The position numbers were made by a program, and so were the translations under genes. This document shows positions 8,894 to 17,192 of a stretch of 41,855 nt of DNA, one piece after another; positions within the stretch are counted from its first letter, which is position 1; each line of letters starts with the position of its first letter. The DNA lies in assembly GCA_002780705.1 (NCBI GenBank), contig PEUP01000004.1, positions 1 through 41,855 of the forward strand, in the 5' to 3' direction. The notes below the pieces were generated by a model that saw nothing but the letters and a program-made list of their open reading frames with translations, had not been told where the DNA came from and ran no database searches. The stretch is from Elusimicrobia bacterium CG03_land_8_20_14_0_80_50_18 (GTDB taxonomy: Bacteria > CG03).

Positions 8894-9571
8894 TCAAATT
8901 ACCTTGTATTCCCTGAGTTTGTTCAAATCCGGTATCTCAATTGCACCCTTCTTAAGAACCAGCACACCGTCCTTCTTTAGGACCTGCAGCGTGCGGTTCA
9001 CCACTTCTCTGGCAGACCCCACAAGCTCGGCCAGCTCCTGCTGCGTCATCGGAAGCCGCCGTTTCTTTTTATACGGCCCTCTTGCGGAAGCCAGCATAAC
9101 AAGCGCTTTGACCGTGCGCTCGGCCACACTCTCATAAAAAAGCACCTCTATGTGCTTATTGGTGTCCTGCAGACGATGGCAGAGACTCGCCAGGACAGAC
9201 ATTGCCACGGAGGCATTGCCGTCCAGCAATTTCTTAAAATTGGCGGCATTGAGTTTCAGGAGTGTCACAGGGCCGATGGCCTTTACGGAAGCGCAGCGCG
9301 GCTGATTGCTTATAATAGCCATTTCTCCGAAAAGCTCGCCTTCTTTGACAATTGACAGCGATTTTATTTTCCCGTCGTCAGATGTTTTGTACACCATCGC
9401 GCGCCCTTTCACAACAAAATAAACATGACTCCCGGTTTGATTTTCTTTAAGTATGACTGCCCTGTTCTTGAATTTCACAAATTGACCGAATGCGAGAATA
9501 TTCTCAAGATCCGAGGGCGCCACGCCTTTGAGCGCTTCGAGCTTCTGCAATATCTGTATTTTTTTATTCAT
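8894..9571 (-). CDS. Crp/Fnr family transcriptional regulator
   Basis: About 225 residues. The N-terminal cyclic-nucleotide-binding fold holds the phosphate-binding loop GELFGEMAIISNQPRCAS, with the glutamate and arginine that contact cyclic nucleotide in CRP. The C-terminal winged helix reads MTQQELAELVGSAREVVNRTLQVLKKDGV. No Fnr-type N-terminal cysteine cluster is present, so cyclic nucleotide sensing is more likely than Fe-S oxygen sensing. The start is uncertain: ATG at 9571 lies 15 bases from a GGAGG (9587-9591), while in-frame TTG codons at 9583 and 9586 lie too close to it. A good promoter is present at 9602-9629. Confidence 0.9.
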   Translation of the reverse strand: MNKKIQILQKLEALKGVAPSDLENILAFGQFVKFKNRAVILKENQTGSHVYFVVKGRAMVYKTSDDGKIKSLSIVKEGELFGEMAIISNQPRCASVKAIGPVTLLKLNAANFKKLLDGNASVAMSVLASLCHRLQDTNKHIEVLFYESVAERTVKALVMLASARGPYKKKRRLPMTQQELAELVGSAREVVNRTLQVLKKDGVLVLKKGAIEIPDLNKLREYKVI

Positions 9572-9601
9572 TTTCGTTTTCAACAACCTCCGCTGCCTGG
9601 T

Positions 9602-9629
9602 ATTTTACCATAATAAACTATTTAGTCAA
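9602..9629 (-). promoter_or_regulatory. Sigma-70 promoter for the Crp/Fnr regulator
   Basis: On the minus strand TTGACT (9629-9624) and TAAAAT (9607-9602) are separated by 16 bases. The -10 box is about 30 bases upstream of the likely ATG and just upstream of the GGAGG at 9587-9591. The match is close to consensus in both boxes. Confidence 0.6.
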
Positions 9630-9637
9630 CCGTGAGA

Positions 9638-9667
9638 TTACGATTTCAGCGCTTTTTATGTTATCAT
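9638..9667 (+). promoter_or_regulatory. Weak candidate promoter for the DNA glycosylase, possibly leaderless
   Basis: TTACGA (9638-9643) and TATCAT (9662-9667) are spaced by 18 bases. The -10 box ends six bases before the ATG at 9674, and no Shine-Dalgarno sequence precedes that ATG. If used, transcription would start at or next to the start codon. The -35 match is poor. Confidence 0.28.
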
Positions 9668-9673
9668 TGACCT

Positions 9674-10426
9674 ATGTTCTCCATCAGATTAAAAGACTTT
9701 AATTTTGAGAAAATCTTCAACTCGGGCCTGTTTTATTTTTTTTATGACAGCACTCCAAAACGCAGAATCCCCACGGCTAAGAAAATCATCACACTGAGCT
9801 TCGCCCAAAACCGGAACATCCTGCGTGTGGACACAAGCTCTTCTCTGGATGATGACGAGGAAAAAAGCGTAAAAAAACGCCTGCGCTACTGTTTCGGCGC
9901 TGACGAGAATATGGACGAATTTTATTCTCTCTGCTCGCGGGACAGGGTGTTGAAAAATTTTCTGCCCCGCATAAAAGGCACAAGGATAATTTCGGCCTAT
10001 TCCGATTTTGAGGCCCTGGTGGGGGCGGTCGTCTCGCAGAACAATTCCTATATGCATTACCGCGCTCAAATGCTCAGACTGTGCAGTGAACTGAATTTCA
10101 AACGCGAAAACTATCTCGGTAACCTGGATAAATTCCGTCTGGGCTATAAAAGCGCCTATCTGAAAAATCTCGCGGAGGGTTTCGGCAGGACAGCTCTTGA
10201 AAAAATAAAAGGCATCGGCGCTTATTCCCTGAACCTCTTTGAAATATTCCAGAAAAGAAATTACAGCGCTTTTTACATAGACTGCCTCACGGAAAAAATC
10301 ATGAGAGAAAGCTATCGCGCACACTCGGATCTTGATGAAGCGTCAAAAAAACTCTGGGGAAAATGGCGGGGGCTGGCACTGGCCTATCTTCAGCGCTTTT
10401 TTGAGCAGAAGCCTCAAAACGCTTAA
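9674..10426 (+). CDS. HhH-GPD DNA glycosylase (OGG/AlkA type)
   Basis: 250 residues. The central part has SQNNSYMHYRAQML (compare the QQ(I/V)S region of AlkA/OGG), then the helix-hairpin-helix IKGIGAYSLNLF (179-189) and the catalytic-aspartate segment FYIDCLTEKIM (D203). In bifunctional OGG1 a lysine lies inside the hairpin; here that position is tyrosine/serine, so a monofunctional glycosylase that removes an alkylated or oxidised base is more likely. The N-terminal 90 residues resemble the OGG/AlkA N domain but are divergent. No ribosome-binding site precedes the ATG; see the promoter at 9638-9667. It is divergent from the crp-family gene. Confidence 0.75.
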   Translation: MFSIRLKDFNFEKIFNSGLFYFFYDSTPKRRIPTAKKIITLSFAQNRNILRVDTSSSLDDDEEKSVKKRLRYCFGADENMDEFYSLCSRDRVLKNFLPRIKGTRIISAYSDFEALVGAVVSQNNSYMHYRAQMLRLCSELNFKRENYLGNLDKFRLGYKSAYLKNLAEGFGRTALEKIKGIGAYSLNLFEIFQKRNYSAFYIDCLTEKIMRESYRAHSDLDEASKKLWGKWRGLALAYLQRFFEQKPQNA

Positions 10427-10465
10427 TCGTTTACAATGGCGCCAAAAAGTATTAAAATCAGAGCT

Positions 10466-11650
10466 ATGAAAAAAACACTCTACGGGCTTCTGCTCCTTGC
10501 CGCCGCGGGAATCGCCGTAAGCGCCGCCTTCGGATCATGCCGCCGCCGGCAGTCGGGATCGATCGCCTCTGACACCGTCTGGAAAGGCAGAGTGAAACTC
10601 ACCGGGGATGTCGTTGTTGAGCGAAGAGCAGCGCTGACGGTGGAGGCGGGAACCATTATTTATTACGCCGGCAAAGCCGATAACCAGGTGCGCTACATAC
10701 GGGAGGAGGCCGCCGGGCCCTTCAACATACTTCAGAATGATAAAATGGAAATACTGGTTGAGGGAAAACTCTATATACGCGGCAGGGCCGAAAAACCGGT
10801 GAAGTTCATAGAATCGCCCTCTTTCGGAGGCATCGTATTCCTCGGAAACAATCCTTCGGAAATATCTTTCACCGAATTCACCGGCGGGGATGTGCCTGTG
10901 CGGGTCTACGGCGAAAACAAAGTCGTGATTTCAAACAGCATTTTCCGCGACGCGGAGCTGGCGGGAATAGGATACTGGGATCTCGCGGGCGGCAAAATAA
11001 CAAATAGTGTTTTTGAAAACTGCCGGCACGCCATAGGCGTGTCGGATTTCGCCGCGCCTGAAATATCCAGCTCCTCTGTTCTTTTCTCCAAAATGGCCGG
11101 AATATTCTGCGAAGGGAATTCGGCTCCTGTCATCACAGGTTGCAGAATAGAGGGCAACAACGCAGGCATAGCCGCCGGCGGCATTTCTGCGCCGAAAATT
11201 TTTTCCTCTTCCATTCTTGGAAACGGCGCGGGGGTGTCTGTCTGGTCCAATGCCTCGGTTGTAATTGAGGACTGCAGAATCATGAAAAATGTCAGCGGCG
11301 TATTCTTCCAGGACGAGGGCGCAGGGACAGTCAGTAACAGCCTGCTGAGCTACAACGGCGCCGCCGTGTCGGCGGCGGCTGTTTCGCGGCCCGTAATAGA
11401 CGGGAATGTTTTCACCGGAAACGACAGCGCCGTCATTCTGCGGGATAATTCCAGCGCTTCCATCAGCAACAACACAATAAGCGGAAAAGAGGGGATACAG
11501 CTGGCGGAGCTGTCACGCGCAAGGATAACGCACAACAGCTTCAGCGACTGCCTCACCGCGGTCAAACTCACGAACCGCAGCAGCGCTGTCCTGCAATCCA
11601 ACAGCATGTCCGCGGTTAAAAATACGCTTGTTGACGAACGCGTAAAATGA
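10466..11650 (+). CDS. Right-handed parallel beta-helix lipoprotein
   Basis: About 394 residues from the ATG at 10466 (MKKTLYGLLLLAAAGIAVS), which gives a proper signal peptide. The upstream ATG at 10436 would add ten charged residues in front of it. A cysteine after AAFGS suggests lipid attachment. From about residue 110 the chain is made of short beta-helix coils with N/S-rich turns, such as ITNSVFENC, ITGCRIEGNNAG, IEDCRIMKNVSG, IDGNVFTGNDSA and ISNNTISGKEG. This is the NosD/pectate-lyase-like fold. No polysaccharide-lyase catalytic set is apparent, so binding or a structural role is as likely as catalysis. The stop overlaps the NAD kinase ATG as ATGA. Confidence 0.8.
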   Translation: MKKTLYGLLLLAAAGIAVSAAFGSCRRRQSGSIASDTVWKGRVKLTGDVVVERRAALTVEAGTIIYYAGKADNQVRYIREEAAGPFNILQNDKMEILVEGKLYIRGRAEKPVKFIESPSFGGIVFLGNNPSEISFTEFTGGDVPVRVYGENKVVISNSIFRDAELAGIGYWDLAGGKITNSVFENCRHAIGVSDFAAPEISSSSVLFSKMAGIFCEGNSAPVITGCRIEGNNAGIAAGGISAPKIFSSSILGNGAGVSVWSNASVVIEDCRIMKNVSGVFFQDEGAGTVSNSLLSYNGAAVSAAAVSRPVIDGNVFTGNDSAVILRDNSSASISNNTISGKEGIQLAELSRARITHNSFSDCLTAVKLTNRSSAVLQSNSMSAVKNTLVDERVK

Positions 11651-12366
11651 AAATAGCGATCTTTGCCAACACGGGCAGGGCGAAAGTCAGAAAAAATCTC
11701 ACGCTCCTTAAAAAAATCCTGAAAAAAGAGGGGATCGCTGTCTCTAAATCCGGATTTGACACGGCTTTTGTGCTCGGAGGAGACGGCTGGCTCCTTAAGA
11801 CACTCCGTGGACTGCGCTCAAAAAATGTGTCAATCTATTTTTTCCCTATGGGTGAAAACACCCACGCAAGAGGATTCAAAATCAGCGACACTTCCAAAAT
11901 ACTGGCAGGCTCGCTGAAAGCTCTGAAATACCGGCCGCCATATCTCCAGAGTTCAATGACGGCTTTCAACGACATTGTTATAAGGACCGGGAAAGTGGCG
12001 CGCACAATGAAATACGAGGTAAGGGCGGGCGGCAAAACAATGCGCTGTGAAGGCGATGGGGTCATTGTGTCCACACCGTTGGGTTCAACGGCCTACAATT
12101 TGGCGGCCGGCGGCAAGAGCCTTCCTCTCGGATCTAAAAAAACCGCTGTCACCCCCATTCTGACTTTCCGGGGGAACAGCAAAGGGATGCTTGCGGGAGA
12201 CAAGCTGAACATAAGCGTTAATATACTGAGCAAACAGGGGGATGTGTGGGAAATAGCCGACGGCTGCCTTATAAAACCCGCGGCGTCTCTGACAAAAATA
12301 AGCCGGAAAAAGGCGTCGTGCAGGATAATATTCCCAGCGACACAAAAATCAGGAGGCAAAAAATGA
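11647..12366 (+). CDS. nadK: NAD kinase
   Basis: 239 residues; it phosphorylates NAD to NADP in the cytosol. The GGDG motif is at 44-47 (FVLGGDGWLL), and the second signature GDGVIVSTPLGSTAYNLAAGG is near 140. The usual ALNE is TAFND here, keeping the substrate-binding asparagine. The protein is shorter than the 290-residue E. coli enzyme but typical of compact forms. It overlaps the beta-helix gene and the acetyltransferase gene by four bases each, so all three are probably translated together. Confidence 0.93.
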   Translation: MKIAIFANTGRAKVRKNLTLLKKILKKEGIAVSKSGFDTAFVLGGDGWLLKTLRGLRSKNVSIYFFPMGENTHARGFKISDTSKILAGSLKALKYRPPYLQSSMTAFNDIVIRTGKVARTMKYEVRAGGKTMRCEGDGVIVSTPLGSTAYNLAAGGKSLPLGSKKTAVTPILTFRGNSKGMLAGDKLNISVNILSKQGDVWEIADGCLIKPAASLTKISRKKASCRIIFPATQKSGGKK

Positions 12367-12833
12367 TAGCAAAGGCCAATGTACAGGACGCGAAACAGGT
12401 TTACGAGATAATAAGAAAGCACGCCGCCAAAAGCGCCCTGCTGCCAAGGCCGCTCGTGGCGGTTTACGAGCATATCAGAGAATTTTTTGTTTATCGCGTA
12501 AAGGGCAAAATACGCGGCATTGTCGCTCTGCACATCGTGTGGGAAGATATGGCAGAAGTCCGCTCCCTTGTCGTTGATGTCCGCCACAGAAAGAAAGGCA
12601 TCGGCCGGAAACTGGTCGAGAAAACTCTTGAAGAGGCGGGAATCCTCAATATTCCCAATGTGTTCGCCCTCACCCGGGAAGAGGCTTTTTTTAAACACAT
12701 AGGGTTCAAAAGGGTTGCGAAAAACAAACTGCCCCAGAAGGTCTGGAAGGACTGTATAAACTGCCCGCTCTTTCCGGACTGCGACGAGGTGCCTGTTATA
12801 TTCCGTCTGAAAAATAACGCCGGTCAAAAATGA
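12363..12833 (+). CDS. GNAT N-acetyltransferase, short ArgA-like
   Basis: 156 residues from the ATG at 12363, preceded by AGGAGG (12351-12356). The acetyl-CoA site is VRSLVVDVRHRKKGIGRKLVEKTLEEA (R/QxxGxG/A pattern). The tail has NCPLFPDC followed by DEVPVI, a cysteine pattern typical of short N-acetylglutamate-synthase-like GNATs, which lack the kinase-like domain of classical ArgA. The expected role is acetylation of glutamate at the first step of arginine synthesis, but no arg gene is nearby, so the substrate remains an inference. Confidence 0.8.
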   Translation: MIAKANVQDAKQVYEIIRKHAAKSALLPRPLVAVYEHIREFFVYRVKGKIRGIVALHIVWEDMAEVRSLVVDVRHRKKGIGRKLVEKTLEEAGILNIPNVFALTREEAFFKHIGFKRVAKNKLPQKVWKDCINCPLFPDCDEVPVIFRLKNNAGQK

Positions 12834-12891
12834 AAGGCGGGCCTGCTCACGATAGCCGGGAATCTACTTAAGGATTTAAACATCTAAGGAA

Positions 12892-13500
12892 ATGGAAGCG
12901 AAAAAAAACGGCAGCATTAGCGATGATGAGCTTGTAAAGCTGTCGCGGAACGGGGATAAAAACGCTTTTGGGGAGCTTGTAAAACGCCATGAGGGGAAAG
13001 TGTACGCCCTGGGTTTCAGGTTCATGAAAAACAGAGAAGACGCCGCCGATGTCATGCAGGACACTTTTCTGCAGGCATACAGAAAGCTCGGCTCATTTGA
13101 GGGCAAATCAGCTTTTTCCACATGGCTATACCGGATCGCGGTGAATATATGCCTGATGAGGAAGCGCAAAAAAAAATTAGAGTATGTGTCCTTTGATAGC
13201 GCCATTGAATCGGAATCCGGCGGAGACGATATAAAACGGGAACCTGTTGACTGGTCGGACGAGCCGCTGGAACTGGCCGACAAAAAGCAGGTCAGGGAAA
13301 AAATAGAGAAAGCGCTCTCCAAGATGCCGGGAGAATACCGGGAGGTGGTGGTGTTGCGGGATATGGACGGATTTTCAAATAACGCGGTGGCCGATATGCT
13401 CAAAATATCACTGCCCGCCGTTAAATCCCGCCTCCACAAGGGCAGGATGTACCTTAGGAAAGAGCTTTCGGATTATTTCCGGAGCAGAGGGGAATTATGA
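12892..13500 (+). CDS. ECF-type RNA polymerase sigma factor (sigma-E/RpoE-like)
   Basis: 202 residues. Region 2 spans about 25-95 (AFGELVKRHEGKVYALGFRFMKNREDAADVMQDTFLQAYRKLGSFEGKSAFSTWLYRIAVNICL). A charged linker follows. Region 4 spans about 140-195 (LSKMPGEYREVVVLRDMDGFSNNAVADMLKISLPAVKSRLHKGR). This is the sigma-24 layout, used to redirect polymerase to stress or envelope genes. AAGGAA lies just before the ATG. The stop overlaps the next gene as ATGA, the usual arrangement for a sigma and anti-sigma pair. Confidence 0.93.
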   Translation: MEAKKNGSISDDELVKLSRNGDKNAFGELVKRHEGKVYALGFRFMKNREDAADVMQDTFLQAYRKLGSFEGKSAFSTWLYRIAVNICLMRKRKKKLEYVSFDSAIESESGGDDIKREPVDWSDEPLELADKKQVREKIEKALSKMPGEYREVVVLRDMDGFSNNAVADMLKISLPAVKSRLHKGRMYLRKELSDYFRSRGEL

Positions 13501-13802
13501 AAGACCTGGATAAGCTGCTGCGCTGTATGGAAGAACGCATAGACAGCAAAATAGACAGCGATTTTCTCTCCTTCGGCGGCACTTTATTTGACCGGAAGGC
13601 CTTCTACGATAAAATCAGGCAACTTTTGGAGGGGGAAGGTTTTGACGAAGTGATGGAAAGCCCCGATGAAGAATACTGCGCGGCGGTGCTCAGAACACTT
13701 TGCCGCACAATCTGTTTATGCAGGGAAATGGATGAAATGGAAGTGCCGGAAGACATACACTCAAAACTCCTGAAGGCGATTGAAGAGGAATTAAAAGACT
13801 GA
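13497..13802 (+). CDS. Small soluble protein coupled to the ECF sigma gene, possible anti-sigma factor
   Basis: 101 residues, acidic, no membrane segment and no signal peptide. It overlaps the sigma gene by four bases. The C-terminal VPEDIHSKLLKAIEEEL resembles the end of anti-sigma domains. The HxxxCxxC zinc motif of ZAS anti-sigma factors is absent, though a cysteine cluster (TLCRTICLC) is present near residue 70. It could be a degenerate cytosolic anti-sigma factor that responds to redox or zinc; position is the main argument for this. Confidence 0.6.
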   Translation: MKDLDKLLRCMEERIDSKIDSDFLSFGGTLFDRKAFYDKIRQLLEGEGFDEVMESPDEEYCAAVLRTLCRTICLCREMDEMEVPEDIHSKLLKAIEEELKD

Positions 13803-13919
13803 CGGCTTTGAATCTGTTTCAGCATCAAGGCATCTAAAGCGGAAGAGCCTCTTTGACGGCTATGACGCGGGGGCCGAATGACCATGGAATCAGACTAAAC
13901 ATGAACGCGGGGAGGAATA

Positions 13920-16484
13920 ATGAGACTTGATAAATTGACCTTAAAAGCTCAGGAAGCGATGGCGGAGATGCAGGATATCGCCAGGCGCCTGGAACACCAG
14001 CGCCTGGACGGAGAGCATCTGCTGCTGGCTCTTTTGAGCCAGAAAGACGGAATAGCTCCGGCTCTGATAGAAACATCGGGCGGCAATCCCGGAGAAATAA
14101 GCCGGAGCCTGGAAACAGCGCTTGCGGCCCAGGCCAAAGTTTCAGGTGGCGGCGAGCCGTATATGAGTCCCTCTCTTGACAAAATACTTAAAAACGCTTT
14201 TTCTGAAGCGGCAAAATTAAAAGACGAATATGTCTCCGTTGAACATCTGCTCCTGTCTGTCATTTCTTCAGGCGGAGTATCCGCTGAAATTCTAAAAAAA
14301 CACGGAATCACTCATAACTCTCTGCTGGCCGCTATGAAAGAGATAAGGGGAGGGAGCTCCGTGACGGACCCGGATCCGGAAAGCAAATATCAATCTCTTG
14401 AAAAATACGCGCAAGACCTGACGGCTCTCGCCCGCGCGGGCAAACTCGACCCCGTTATAGGAAGAGACGCTGAAATCCGCAGGATAATCCAGGTGCTGTC
14501 GCGGCGCACAAAGAACAACCCCGTTCTCATAGGCGACCCGGGTGTCGGGAAAACAGCCATAGCCGAGGGCCTGGCGCGAAGGATAGTGGAAGGCGATGTG
14601 CCGGACACGCTGAAAAACAAAAAAGTGCTGGCCCTGGACATGGGCTCCATGCTGGCGGGCGCGAAATTCCGCGGCGAATTTGAGGAGAGGTTCAAGGCGG
14701 TGCTGAGGGAAATTAAATCAGCCGCCGGGAAGGTCATACTTTTCATTGACGAACTTCACACGATCGTCGGGGCCGGAAACGCCGAAGGAGCCGTTGACGC
14801 GTCCAATATGCTCAAACCCGCTCTCGCGCGGGGCGAACTGCGCTGTGTCGGAGCCACCACTCTTGACGAGTACAGGAAGTATATAGAAAAAGACCCCGCT
14901 CTTGAACGCCGTTTTCAGCAGATATTCATAAAAGAACCCGATGCGGAAGACACCATAGCCATTCTGCGGGGACTCAAGGAAAAATATGAAATATTCCACG
15001 GAATCAAAATCAAAGATTCCGCTCTGGTGGCCGCGGCGACGCTCTCCGACAGATATATATCTGACAGATTTCTGCCGGATAAAGCGATAGACCTCGTGGA
15101 CGAAGCGGCTTCTAAACTTCACATAGAGATAGACAGCATGCCCGGAGAAATAGATGAGATTGAGAGAAGAGCCCGCCAGCTTGAGATAGAGAAAGCGGCG
15201 TTAAGGAAGGAAAAGGACGCCGAGAGCAAAAACAGACTGAAAAAAATAGAAAAGGAGCTGGCTGATCTTAATGAAAAAAATAAAGCTCTCAAGGCGCACT
15301 GGAAACTTGAAAGGGACTCCATCAAAGCGATACATTCCTTTAAAGACGCTGTGGAAAAAGCCAAAACCGAACAGGCCCGGGCCGAACGCGAAGGCAACCT
15401 TGAAAAAGCCGCCGAACTCAAATATGGGACAATAGTGGATATAGTCAAAAAAATAGAGGATGAGACAAAAACACTCTCAAAAATCCAGTCTTCCCTGCAG
15501 CTCCTCAAAGAAGAAGTTGACGAGGAAGACATCGCCGAGGTGGTGTCAAAATGGACAGGTATCCCCGTGTCAAAAATGCTTGAGAGCGAGATGCAGAAAC
15601 TTATTGTCATGGATGAACAGCTGAAAAAACGGGTGGTCGGGCAGGACAAGGCAGTCGGCCTTGTCAGTGACGCCGTGCGCCGCGCCAGGGCCGGGCTTCA
15701 GGATGAGAACCGGCCCGTGGGCTCTTTTATTTTTCTCGGCCCCACCGGAGTCGGAAAGACGGAACTTGCCAGAAGTCTAGCAGAATTCCTGTTCAACGAT
15801 GAAAGAGCGATGGTGAGAATAGACATGAGCGAATACATGGAGAAACATTCCGTTTCCCGTCTCGTCGGAGCGCCGCCCGGTTACGTGGGATACGACGAGG
15901 GCGGTCAGCTCACGGAAGCCGTCCGCAGGCGGCCCTACTCCGTAATACTTTTTGACGAAATTGAAAAAGCTCACGCCGATGTTTTCAACATGATGCTCCA
16001 GATTCTGGATGACGGCAGGCTCACCGACAGTCAGGGGCGCACCGTGAATTTCAAAAATACCATAATCATAATGACCTCCAATGTGGGAAGCGAATATCTC
16101 GCGGAAAAAAATTACAGCGAAAAACTCGTGACGGAGGCCTTACGGCAGAAATTTCGCCCGGAGTTCCTCAACAGACTGGACGAGATAATCGTGTTTTCGC
16201 CTTTAAGCCGCGAAAATATCAAAGCCGTTGTTGAAATACAGACATCAAGGCTTGTGAAAAAACTGGAAGAGAAAAACATGAGAGTGGAACTGAGCGCGAA
16301 GGCCAAGGAATATCTCGCGAGCGAAGGCTATGATCCCGATTACGGAGCGAGGCCGCTCAAGAGATTCATACAGAGAAACATTCTCAACCCTCTCGCCGGC
16401 AAGATTCTCTCCGGCGAATTCCGCCCGGGCGACAAAATCATCGTTGACGCCGATGCCAATGGCCTGAATTTCAGAAAAAAATAA
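13920..16484 (+). CDS. clpB: ATP-dependent chaperone ClpB
   Basis: 854 residues, matching full-length ClpB. A double Clp N domain occupies 1-145. AAA1 follows, with Walker A GDPGVGKT near 205 and IGRDAEIRRIIQVLSRRTKNNP before it. A complete charged coiled-coil middle domain spans about 400-530, which separates ClpB from ClpA and ClpC. AAA2 has Walker A GPTGVGKT near 605, then the D2 small domain (LNRLDEIIVFSPL, YDPDYGARPLKR). With DnaK it pulls proteins out of aggregates in the cytosol. GGGAGG precedes the ATG. No CIRCE element and no clear sigma-32 promoter are seen in the 117-base gap upstream. The ECF sigma gene just upstream may control it. Confidence 0.97.
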   Translation: MRLDKLTLKAQEAMAEMQDIARRLEHQRLDGEHLLLALLSQKDGIAPALIETSGGNPGEISRSLETALAAQAKVSGGGEPYMSPSLDKILKNAFSEAAKLKDEYVSVEHLLLSVISSGGVSAEILKKHGITHNSLLAAMKEIRGGSSVTDPDPESKYQSLEKYAQDLTALARAGKLDPVIGRDAEIRRIIQVLSRRTKNNPVLIGDPGVGKTAIAEGLARRIVEGDVPDTLKNKKVLALDMGSMLAGAKFRGEFEERFKAVLREIKSAAGKVILFIDELHTIVGAGNAEGAVDASNMLKPALARGELRCVGATTLDEYRKYIEKDPALERRFQQIFIKEPDAEDTIAILRGLKEKYEIFHGIKIKDSALVAAATLSDRYISDRFLPDKAIDLVDEAASKLHIEIDSMPGEIDEIERRARQLEIEKAALRKEKDAESKNRLKKIEKELADLNEKNKALKAHWKLERDSIKAIHSFKDAVEKAKTEQARAEREGNLEKAAELKYGTIVDIVKKIEDETKTLSKIQSSLQLLKEEVDEEDIAEVVSKWTGIPVSKMLESEMQKLIVMDEQLKKRVVGQDKAVGLVSDAVRRARAGLQDENRPVGSFIFLGPTGVGKTELARSLAEFLFNDERAMVRIDMSEYMEKHSVSRLVGAPPGYVGYDEGGQLTEAVRRRPYSVILFDEIEKAHADVFNMMLQILDDGRLTDSQGRTVNFKNTIIIMTSNVGSEYLAEKNYSEKLVTEALRQKFRPEFLNRLDEIIVFSPLSRENIKAVVEIQTSRLVKKLEEKNMRVELSAKAKEYLASEGYDPDYGARPLKRFIQRNILNPLAGKILSGEFRPGDKIIVDADANGLNFRKK

Positions 16485-16504
16485 AACCAGGCGCCTCAGA
16501 TATC

Positions 16505-16520
16505 GCGGCTATAAAGCCGC
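16505..16520. repeat. Short palindrome GCGGCT-ATAA-AGCCGC
   Basis: A perfect 6-bp stem with a 4-base loop in the clpB-rubrerythrin gap. The same design, with one compensated base-pair change, recurs in the hairpin at 22599-22625. It may be a REP-type repeat or contribute to termination between convergent genes. No T-tract follows. Confidence 0.4.
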
Positions 16521-16544
16521 TCCTACATTGATTGCGACTGCCTG

Positions 16545-16559
16545 CCCCGCTTACCGGGG
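16545..16559. terminator. Possible bidirectional hairpin between convergent genes
   Basis: CCCCG (16545-16549), loop CTTAC, CGGGG (16555-16559), lying between the clpB stop and the rubrerythrin stop. No U-tract is present on either side, so intrinsic termination is uncertain. Confidence 0.25.
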
Positions 16560-16572
16560 AGTGATCATCTTA

Positions 16573-17148
16573 TTACCAGTTTTCAGCGAGAAGCTGAAAA
16601 TGGGCCTGAGGATGGGCGCAGGCGGGACATTCTTGCGGGGCCTCGATGCCCTCGTGTATATAGCCGCAGTTTCCGCAGCGCCATTTCACCGGAGCGTCTT
16701 TTTTGAAAACTTTTCCGTCGTTTATATTTTTCAGAAGTCCGAGAAAGCGTTTTTCGTGCTGTTTTTCGGCTATGGCTATTGAGCGCATGGCCGCGGCAAT
16801 CTCCGGAAAACATTCTTCATCCGCTATCTTCGCGAAACCGGGATACATTTCCGTGTGCTCGTGGTTCTCGCCCGCAGCGGCTCCTTTGAGATTCTCGGCC
16901 GTAGTGCCCACAACACCCGACGGGAAAGAGGCGTTTATCCCGGCCTCGCCGCCCGTCATGAATTTAAAAAGCCTCTTGGCATGCTCTTTTTCGTTCGCTG
17001 CGGTTTCGCTGAATATATCCGACACCTGCACAAAACCCTCTTTCTTAGCTTTTGAAGCGAAAAACTCATAGCGGTTACGCGCCTGCGATTCCCCGGCAAA
17101 AGCCGCCATCAGATTTTTTTCCGTCTTTGTTCCTTTTAAATCCGCCAT
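16573..17148 (-). CDS. Rubrerythrin
   Basis: 191 residues from the ATG at 17148, chosen because AAAGGAGGAG lies just upstream; the open frame extends further without a good start. An erythrin-like four-helix diiron domain carries E20, E53 and H56 (NEKEHAKRLF) and the later EEC and EKQHEKRF ligands. The C-terminal rubredoxin domain has CGNCGYIHEG and CPACAHP. It reduces hydrogen peroxide in the cytosol of anaerobes, taking electrons from rubredoxin-type partners. The flavin reductase-rubredoxin gene immediately upstream on the same strand is a likely electron donor. Confidence 0.95.
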   Translation of the reverse strand: MADLKGTKTEKNLMAAFAGESQARNRYEFFASKAKKEGFVQVSDIFSETAANEKEHAKRLFKFMTGGEAGINASFPSGVVGTTAENLKGAAAGENHEHTEMYPGFAKIADEECFPEIAAAMRSIAIAEKQHEKRFLGLLKNINDGKVFKKDAPVKWRCGNCGYIHEGIEAPQECPACAHPQAHFQLLAENW

Positions 17149-17192
17149 TTCTATTTCTCCTCCTTTTACAACAGTTGCAGCTAACGCTCTGC

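Noticed and set aside
12093..12827. 244-codon minus-strand frame opposite NAD kinase and the acetyltransferase
   Set aside because: Both plus-strand genes are confident, with overlapping starts and ribosome sites. The minus frame has no recognisable domain.
13803..13919. Heat-shock control element (CIRCE or sigma-32) upstream of clpB
   Set aside because: No TTAGCACTC-N9-GAGTGCTAA palindrome and no CTTGAA/CCCCAT pair at proper spacing; only a partial TTGACG with a poor -10 box.
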